This document shows, piece by piece, positions 56,792 to 64,000 of a stretch of DNA of 64,000 nucleotides (positions are counted from its first letter, which is position 1; every line of letters begins with the position of its first letter). The notes under the pieces are model-generated. The model was not told the origin of the DNA, ran no database searches, and saw nothing but the letters and a program-made list of their open reading frames with translations. The stretch lies in assembly GCA_015689735.1 (NCBI GenBank), contig WVSP01000002.1:434001-498000 (forward strand), written 5' to 3'. The position numbers and the translations under genes are program-made. Source of the DNA: Rhodobacterales bacterium LSUCC0031. GTDB taxonomy: Bacteria; Pseudomonadota; Alphaproteobacteria; Rhodobacterales; Rhodobacteraceae.

Positions 56792-56818
56792 TTGACAAAG
56801 AAATTTTCCTGATATAAT
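56792..56818 (+). promoter_or_regulatory. Consensus-like promoter of the 56915 gene
   Basis: TTGACA (56792-56797) and TATAAT (56813-56818) both match consensus perfectly, but the spacer is only 15 bases. The surrounding 60 bases are AT-rich. It would start a leader of about 90 bases. Confidence 0.5.
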
Positions 56819-56914
56819 TAGCGACTGTGCGGTGAGATCAGCGATTGTGGTGCGCACCGAACGCAACACGCCTTGGCCTTGATCAACCGCGTTGCTGGAA
56901 ACAAGGTGCCGCAG

Positions 56915-57334
56915 ATGGATGGAAGAGACAGGCAGGCCCTCTCTCGCGCCCGTCAAGATGGGCCGCAGGATGTTCAGGCAACGCGCCCTGTTCTGGCAGT
57001 CGAGATCGACGGCGATCTCGTCGCGGCGCTTCCGCCGCATCTGGTACAGCCAGGCGCGCGCATACAATCCGTGGAACTCGCGCAGTTGAACATGGTCCCT
57101 TTGACCGGGCCAGACGCGCCCATCTTGGTGTTGTCGCCCCTTGTGACCGCGCAATTCGATGCAATTGATCTGGCCAAGCGCTTGGCGCTGTCCGGCTATC
57201 GGGGGCGCTACCTCGCCCTGGTGGACCGCCTACCCGATCCTAAGCTGATCCGACGCGAGGTTGCCGCGCAATCGCCGGGGATCAATTTCGACGTCATCAT
57301 CCTTGACGGTTCATCATCGCTGCATTCACTCTAG
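56915..57334 (+). CDS. Uncharacterised 139-residue protein
   Basis: I do not recognise this protein. It begins with a charged stretch (MDGRDRQALSRARQDG), then an alternating strand/helix pattern: APILVLSPLVTAQFDAIDLAKRL, GYRGRYLALVDRLP, IRREVAAQSPGINFDVIIL. The layout recalls a receiver-like or Rossmann-like alpha/beta fold, but the acidic pocket and Lys of a true receiver are not evident. The ATG at 56915 has AAGG eight bases upstream; a TTG at 56873 would extend it. It stands alone, convergent with metC and sharing CTAG (57331-57334) as the stop. Confidence 0.6.
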   Translation: MDGRDRQALSRARQDGPQDVQATRPVLAVEIDGDLVAALPPHLVQPGARIQSVELAQLNMVPLTGPDAPILVLSPLVTAQFDAIDLAKRLALSGYRGRYLALVDRLPDPKLIRREVAAQSPGINFDVIILDGSSSLHSL

Positions 57335-58518
57335 ATGGCGGAAAGACCTGCTGTGAAGTCGGCGATCAACAGATCGACATCCTCGATCCCCACGGAGATG
57401 CGGAAAAACCCGTCTGTGATCCCCAGCGCTGCCCGCCCCTCAGGCGTCAGGCCGCGATGCGAAGAGGACGGCGGATGGCTGAGCGTGGTGCCCACATCGC
57501 CCAATGTCGGAGCAAAGGCCATCTCGGGCATCGCCTCGACCATACGGTTGGCGGCGGCCGCATCGCCATCGATCAAGATGGACAGCATGTTGCCGTAACG
57601 GCCACCCAGCAGCGTCTTGGCGCGCGCATGATCGGGATGGTCGGCGCGACCGGGGTAAAGGACACGCGCAACCTTGGGCTGGCTTGCAAACCAATCAGCC
57701 AGTCGCGCGGCATTGGCTTCGGCCCGGTCGAAGCGCAAGGGAAAGGTGTAAAGCCCCCGCTCGGCCAACCAACATTCATAGGGGCTGGGCGTCAATCCGG
57801 TGGTGACGGCGAAATCATAGATTTTCTTGGTGTCGGCCGGATCACGCGCTGCGACATAGCCAAGCGTCACGTCGGAATGGCCCGCCAATAGCTTGGTCAC
57901 CGAATGGATCACGATATCGGCGCCATGCGCGAAAGGTCGATACCCGATGGGCGTTGTAAAGGTGTTGTCAACCGCCACCCGCACCCCTGCCTCCTTCGCG
58001 ACCGCGATGATCCCGGCCATGTCGGCCACACGCAAGGTTGGGTTCGAGACCACCTCAGCCAAGATCATCTTGGTCTGGGGGCGAATCGCAGCCCGGAGGG
58101 CCGCGGGGTCAGTCGGATCGACCAAGCTCGTTTCGATCCCGAAACGTGCAAGATCTTGATGCATCAACCGAAGCGACCGACCATAGAGTTGATCGGCCCC
58201 GATGATGTGATCCCCTGCCCCCAGCAAGCCCATGATGGCCGCCGTGACAGCCGCCATGCCAGAGCCGGTTACAAGCCCACCTGTCGCCCCTTCCAGCATG
58301 TCGATCTTCTGCGCCAGAAGGGTGGCGTTGGGATGGCCCTCACGGGCATAGGTATAGCCTTGCGAGCGCCCCTCATATTGGGCGTGCAGCATGTCGATCG
58401 ATGGTGAGGCATAGACAACCGAAGGCTGGATCGGTGTCACAACAGCCCGGCTCACCCCTTCTTTCAAAGGGTGGCGACGAACCAAGGTCTGGGGGCGGTC
58501 GTTACGGCGATCGGTCAT
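57331..58518 (-). CDS. metC: Cystathionine beta-lyase
   Basis: A 395-residue PLP-dependent enzyme of the Cys/Met metabolism family. The PLP Lys lies in SVTKLLAGHSDVTLG near residue 208. TGSGMAAVTAAIMGLLGAGDH is the phosphate-binding loop. YECWLAERGLYTFPLR and SHPPSSSHRGL fit the beta-lyase branch, which splits cystathionine into homocysteine, pyruvate and ammonia. Close relatives act on other sulfur amino acids, so MetC is the best but not the only reading. It follows proA by 72 bases. Confidence 0.88.
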   Translation of the reverse strand: MTDRRNDRPQTLVRRHPLKEGVSRAVVTPIQPSVVYASPSIDMLHAQYEGRSQGYTYAREGHPNATLLAQKIDMLEGATGGLVTGSGMAAVTAAIMGLLGAGDHIIGADQLYGRSLRLMHQDLARFGIETSLVDPTDPAALRAAIRPQTKMILAEVVSNPTLRVADMAGIIAVAKEAGVRVAVDNTFTTPIGYRPFAHGADIVIHSVTKLLAGHSDVTLGYVAARDPADTKKIYDFAVTTGLTPSPYECWLAERGLYTFPLRFDRAEANAARLADWFASQPKVARVLYPGRADHPDHARAKTLLGGRYGNMLSILIDGDAAAANRMVEAMPEMAFAPTLGDVGTTLSHPPSSSHRGLTPEGRAALGITDGFFRISVGIEDVDLLIADFTAGLSAI

Positions 58519-58590
58519 TTCTGCTCCATCAGCATTGCATCCGAATTTTCGACCGAAAACGCGGATCGATAAATCTTTTCGACGACGATG

Positions 58591-59871
58591 CTACGGGCGG
58601 ATCGTGCCGTTGCCTGTCACGAGATATTTGAACGATGTCAGCTGTTCGGCCCCTACCGGTCCGCGCGCATGCAGCTTGCCCGTGGCAATCCCGATCTCGG
58701 CACCCATCCCGAACTCGCCGCCATCTGCAAACTGGGTCGACGCATTGTGCATCAAGATCGCGCTGTCGAGTTGGGCAAAGAACTGGGCCGCCGCCCCCGC
58801 GTCCTCGGTCAGGATGCTTTCGGTATGGTGCGAACCAAATTGGCGGATATGAGCGATCGCCGCATCGATATCATCGACCACGCGGGCTGCGATGATGCTA
58901 TCAAGAAACTCGCGCCCCCAATCCTCCTCTTTGGCGGCAACGACACCAGGCAAGGCTTGCAAGGTGGTGTCGCCCCTCACCTCCACCCCGGCACCGATGA
59001 GAGCTGCAATCACGTCACGGCCGATCGTCTCGACGATATCGCGATGGATCAGCAGACATTCCGCCGCTCCGCAAATCCCCGTTCGCCGGGTCTTGGCGTT
59101 CAGCGTCACGCGCAAAGCCTTTTCAGGATCGGCGGCCGCATCAAGATAGATGTGACAAACCCCTTCGAGATGGGCAAAGACAGGTACACGTGCCTCGGTC
59201 TGCACAAGGCCCACAAGCCCCTTGCCCCCACGCGGCACGATGACATCGACATACTCCGTCATGGTCAAGAGGGCGCGCACCGCCGCGCGGTCGCGTGTTG
59301 GCACAAGCTGAACCGCATCCTCCGGCAGGCCCGCCGCCGCAAGACCCGCCCGCAGGCATGCAACAAGCGCCGCCGACGAATGCAGGCTTTCCGATCCGCC
59401 GCGCAAGATCACCGCATTGCCCGACTTCAGGCATAACGCGCCGGCATCAGCGGTGACATTGGGTCGGCTTTCGTAAATCACGCCGATCACGCCCAAGGGG
59501 GTGCGCACCCGCGTGATATGGAGCCCGTTGGGTCGATCCCACGTAGCGATCACGGAACCGACAGGATCATCTTGCGCGGCCACCGCGCAAAGCCCATCGG
59601 CGATCGCCGCGAGCCGGTCCTTGCTCAACGCAAGCCGGTCAAGCATCGCAACTGACAGGTCCTTCGCCCGGCCAAAAGCCATATCTTGCGCATTGGCCGC
59701 GAGAATATCATCCGCGCGCAGCATGATCAGGCGGGCCGCCTCCTCAAGCGCACGGCGCCTGTCATCGGCGCGGGCTGTTCCGAGCGTTGCAGCCGCAGAT
59801 TTTGCACGCGCCCCGATGTCAGCCATCATCTGGGCAATGTCATCGGGGCTCTGGCAGTTCGGGTCTTGCAT
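58591..59871 (-). CDS. proA: Gamma-glutamyl phosphate reductase
   Basis: A 426-residue aldehyde-dehydrogenase-like enzyme, the second step of proline synthesis. [42 protein letters not shown], and [13 protein letters not shown] with the catalytic Cys near residue 265 are diagnostic. The ATG at 59871 is preceded by AAGG at a suitable distance; a GTG one codon earlier is possible. proB lies upstream in the same direction, with one gene between them. Confidence 0.96.
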   Translation of the reverse strand: MQDPNCQSPDDIAQMMADIGARAKSAAATLGTARADDRRRALEEAARLIMLRADDILAANAQDMAFGRAKDLSVAMLDRLALSKDRLAAIADGLCAVAAQDDPVGSVIATWDRPNGLHITRVRTPLGVIGVIYESRPNVTADAGALCLKSGNAVILRGGSESLHSSAALVACLRAGLAAAGLPEDAVQLVPTRDRAAVRALLTMTEYVDVIVPRGGKGLVGLVQTEARVPVFAHLEGVCHIYLDAAADPEKALRVTLNAKTRRTGICGAAECLLIHRDIVETIGRDVIAALIGAGVEVRGDTTLQALPGVVAAKEEDWGREFLDSIIAARVVDDIDAAIAHIRQFGSHHTESILTEDAGAAAQFFAQLDSAILMHNASTQFADGGEFGMGAEIGIATGKLHARGPVGAEQLTSFKYLVTGNGTIRP

Positions 59872-59949
59872 CACTTCGGCCTTATGCGCTTGGGTCGGAC
59901 AGCAGGATATGCGTATTTTCGGAAAGGTGAAGCCTATGGCGTTCCGGCC

Positions 59950-60513
59950 TTAGTGGCTTGGAGCTTCGGCCCGGTCGGTCAGAGTATAGTCACGGTTGAT
60001 CGCAAAGACCCGCAAATCCTGCGCACCTTGCGCCATGGCGAGATGGGCCAAATCCAAGGCCTCGGCGCGGCTGCGATCCCCGATCAGGCTCACGCATTGG
60101 CCGGGATGATTGACGCTTTCGTAAAGCCTCCCACCGGGCAAGGCGATATCGGCCTGCCCATAGGCGACCACCAACAGACGCATTTGAGGCAAATCATCAT
60201 GGCCCCTCTGCGCCGCTTGCGTCAGATGCAGAACCATTTCGCCCACACGGATGCGATAGCCGTCGAAATGGATACGCCGGCCGGCCGCTTGGCTGGCGCG
60301 GTGGGTGCTTTCGGACCGCCAGCGTGTAATCGCGGCCTCATCGGCCCAGAGTTGATGCGACAACAGCGCGCCTGCATCATCGCGGGGCTGGTAGCGGTCG
60401 AGAAAGACAAGCCCCTCATGCGCGGCAAGGATCGGTTTGAGCCGATTCACATGGTCGAAATAATGCGGCATGTGCCCCGGCTTGGGTTGCACATCGAAAA
60501 ACAGCCCATGCAT
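59950..60513 (-). CDS. ABM-domain (antibiotic biosynthesis monooxygenase-like) protein
   Basis: A 187-residue protein whose first half (about 8-100) fits the ABM / EthD-like ferredoxin-fold: HVNRLKPILAAHEGLVFLDRY, then LLSHQLWADEAAITRWRSESTHR. The second half has no clear match. Such proteins include small cofactor-free oxygenases and heme-degrading enzymes, but most are uncharacterised. It starts 13 bases after the proB stop and lies 78 bases before proA, so it is cotranscribed with proline-synthesis genes for no obvious reason. Confidence 0.7.
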   Translation of the reverse strand: MHGLFFDVQPKPGHMPHYFDHVNRLKPILAAHEGLVFLDRYQPRDDAGALLSHQLWADEAAITRWRSESTHRASQAAGRRIHFDGYRIRVGEMVLHLTQAAQRGHDDLPQMRLLVVAYGQADIALPGGRLYESVNHPGQCVSLIGDRSRAEALDLAHLAMAQGAQDLRVFAINRDYTLTDRAEAPSH

Positions 60514-60526
60514 GCCCTACCCCCCT

Positions 60527-62703
<2,177 letters not shown>

Positions 62704-62718
62704 TCACCCGGTCCGCGC

Positions 62719-62770
62719 CTTCTTCGTTTGATAAATATCCTGCGGGGGTCCGGGGGTGCAAAACCCCCGG
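62719..62770. repeat. Interspersed element, copy 2
   Basis: TTCTTCGTTT at 62720-62729 and AAATATCC at 62733-62740, then a G-run and the perfect inverted repeat CCGGGGGT-GCAAA-ACCCCCGG (62750-62770). The first 21 bases differ from copy 1 at 46517-46537 in only three positions, while the palindrome differs. It lies about 40 bases upstream of the obgE start. Confidence 0.6.
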
Positions 62771-62798
62771 GACGCGCCACAAGCTTGTCTTTACGCCT

Positions 62799-63338
62799 TC
62801 ATGCAAGGCGTTTCAAATAGGTCCATGTCGCGACCTTGGCCCCGCGCGCAACTGAAAACGCCTCGGCATCGCCCAAATAGTCGAAACCGGCATTGGTCAG
62901 TACCCGCGCCGAGCCAGGATTGTCCTGAAAGACACTGGCAAAAATCGTTTGGCTTGCCAGTGGGTTGGCGGCGATCAGTGCGCGCACCGCCTCTGACGCG
63001 ATGCCGGTGTTCCACATGGTGGGTGCCACCCAAAAGGCGATCTCGGTCTGGTCGCGGTCAAGCATGCTCAACGTGATCATGCCAAGGAATTCGGCGCCCC
63101 CGGCATCGGACCCATCCAGCGCCCATGTGAACACCTCTCGATCGGGCCGCAAGGCTTGCGCAATCGCCGCCTCGGCCGCGCCGGGGGGATAAGGATGGGG
63201 AAGATGAGGGGTCATTTCGGCAACGCGTTTGTCACCGGCATAAAGCCGCATCAAACCGGCATCGGCCATGCGTAAAGGGCGCAACCACATCCGCGGCGCT
63301 TCGATCACGGGCTGCGCAATAATCGTTTCTTGTTTCAT
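62799..63338 (-). CDS. GNAT-family N-acetyltransferase (RimJ/RimL-like)
   Basis: A 179-residue acetyltransferase. APRMWLRPLRMADAG, FLGMITLSMLDRD, then IAFWVAPTMWNTGIASEAVRALI (acetyl-CoA loop), VFQDNPGSARVLTNAGF and YLGDAEAFSVARG follow the RimJ/RimL pattern, which acetylates protein N-termini or small amines. The target here may be a ribosomal protein given the neighbours, but that is inference. The start at 63338 is nine bases after GGAGGT. Confidence 0.85.
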   Translation of the reverse strand: MKQETIIAQPVIEAPRMWLRPLRMADAGLMRLYAGDKRVAEMTPHLPHPYPPGAAEAAIAQALRPDREVFTWALDGSDAGGAEFLGMITLSMLDRDQTEIAFWVAPTMWNTGIASEAVRALIAANPLASQTIFASVFQDNPGSARVLTNAGFDYLGDAEAFSVARGAKVATWTYLKRLA

Positions 63339-63431
63339 CCCCTTGGGACCTCCACCCTTCACCAAACGACGCTCGGCCCCCATCAGGTGGGAACAGCGCA
63401 AAGACAGCACAAGACCATGACTGAAATGCGA

Positions 63432-63458
63432 AGGGGCCGGCGAACTGCGCCGGCCCCT
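63432..63458 (-). terminator. Strong hairpin after rpmA
   Basis: Perfect 11-bp stem AGGGGCCGGCG / CGCCGGCCCCT around a 5-base loop, 29 bases downstream of the rpmA stop. There is no clear T-run on either strand; it may partly separate rplU-rpmA from the downstream genes. Confidence 0.55.
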
Positions 63459-63487
63459 CGAAACTTTTCCCGTCTCGGGATACGGCG

Positions 63488-63757
63488 TTACTCCGCGGCC
63501 TCCGCCGCCGGAAGCACGGATACGAAGGTGCGCCCCTTCAAACCCTTGGCAAAGGTCACATGCCCCTCGACCACGGCAAAGATCGTGTGATCCTTGCCAA
63601 TGCCAACACCTGCACCGGGATGCCATTTGGTGCCGCGCTGACGCAGGATGATGTTGCCCGGGATCACAGCTTCACCGCCAAACTTCTTGACGCCCAGACG
63701 ACGACCCGCGCTATCGCGACCGTTGCGGGAGCTACCACCAGCTTTTTTATGTGCCAT
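63488..63757 (-). CDS. rpmA: 50S ribosomal protein L27
   Basis: An 89-residue ribosomal protein. [44 protein letters not shown] and [16 protein letters not shown] are diagnostic. The N-terminal tail reaches the peptidyl-transferase centre. It follows rplU by 13 bases. Confidence 0.98.
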   Translation of the reverse strand: MAHKKAGGSSRNGRDSAGRRLGVKKFGGEAVIPGNIILRQRGTKWHPGAGVGIGKDHTIFAVVEGHVTFAKGLKGRTFVSVLPAAEAAE

Positions 63758-63770
63758 TTCGTCTCTCTCC

Positions 63771-64000
63771 TCAGCCTGCGATCAGCGCTTTGGCTTGATC
63801 GATCCAGCCTTCACGTTCGATCCGGCCCTTGAAGTTCAGCTTTTCGTCGAAGGCGGCGATGTCATCGGCACCCCAAGCGGCAATCTGCGCAAAGCTGGTC
63901 ACACCGGCCTCGTGCAGCTTCTTCTCAAGCGCAGGGCCGACGCCCGACAGCTTCTTGAGGTCATCTGCGCCAGCGGTCGTTGGTGCTGCCGCCTTGGCGG
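63771..64000 (-). CDS. rplU: 50S ribosomal protein L21, C-terminal extension (partial)
   Basis: The 3' end of a gene whose start lies beyond the window. The visible 75 or so residues read ...[23 protein letters not shown]..., a helix-hairpin-helix-like region ([20 protein letters not shown]), ending DQAKALIAG. In alphaproteobacteria, L21 often carries such an appended domain behind a Lys/Ala-rich linker, and L21 directly precedes L27. The L21 core itself is not in view, so the call rests on this and on position. Confidence 0.8.
   Translation of the reverse strand, partial: AKAAAPTTAGADDLKKLSGVGPALEKKLHEAGVTSFAQIAAWGADDIAAFDEKLNFKGRIEREGWIDQAKALIAG

Overview
The window looks like a stretch of core chromosome from a GC-rich alphaproteobacterium of the Rhodobacterales (Rhodobacter/Roseobacter-type). 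The evidence is a ChpT-type phosphotransfer protein with a CtrA-like site nearby, an olsB-olsA ornithine-lipid pair, the LpxI form of the lipid A pyrophosphatase, a cobalamin-dependent class II ribonucleotide reductase, a PstSCAB-PhoU-PhoB-PhoR cluster with a membrane-free PhoR, and ribosomal protein L21 with a helix-hairpin extension. I cannot name the genus. No transposon, prophage, CRISPR array or rRNA operon is visible.

Layout. 1-5.5 kb: a double cold-shock protein, a DUF192 protein, tRNA-Pro(UGG), a 560-base gap with NrdR-like boxes, and nrdJ. 5.5-7.3 kb: a Tat-exported metallo-beta-lactamase-fold enzyme and two small membrane proteins. 7.5-15.1 kb (minus strand): an AraC regulator followed by a peptide/oligopeptide-type ABC importer (binding protein, two oddly built permeases, one double ATPase), with hairpins between genes. 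15.2-16.1 kb: miaA. 16.2-28.4 kb (plus strand): the conserved envelope cluster pyrH-frr-uppS-cdsA-dxr-rseP-bamA-ompH-fabZ-lpxA-lpxI-lpxB. It makes UMP, the undecaprenyl carrier, CDP-diacylglycerol, isoprenoid precursors and lipid A, and builds the outer-membrane protein machine. 28.4-34.6 kb: a YbaK-type deacylase, glnE plus a small partner, a GlxA-type regulator and DAHP synthase. 34.6-38.1 kb: a PAS protein, yicC, gmk, a gamma-carbonic anhydrase-like protein, chpT and DUF3553. 38.2-42.8 kb: olsBA, bdhA, a probable small RNA, and an orphan periplasmic binding protein. 42.9-49.0 kb: a drug/metabolite transporter, DUF502, psuK-psuG (pseudouridine breakdown), rpsB-tsf and aroQ. 49.2-56.7 kb (minus strand): the phosphate regulon. 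56.9-64 kb: an unrecognised 139-residue protein, then metC, proA, an ABM-domain protein, proB, obgE, a GNAT acetyltransferase, rpmA and the end of rplU.

Most genes are ordinary housekeeping genes. The best leads outside coding sequence are: a roughly 76-nucleotide minus-strand RNA at 40781-40856 with its own near-consensus promoter and a textbook terminator; a triple-repeat Pho box at 55527-55555; NrdR-like boxes at 1454-1501; an exact TTAA-N7-TTAAC site at 38195-38210; tandem palindromes at 9652-9705; a two-copy interspersed element (46516-46575 and 62719-62770); and five convergent gene pairs that each end in a shared 4-base palindromic stop. Gene starts were chosen from ribosome-binding sites and family length. 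Function calls rest on motifs and context, since no database search could be run.
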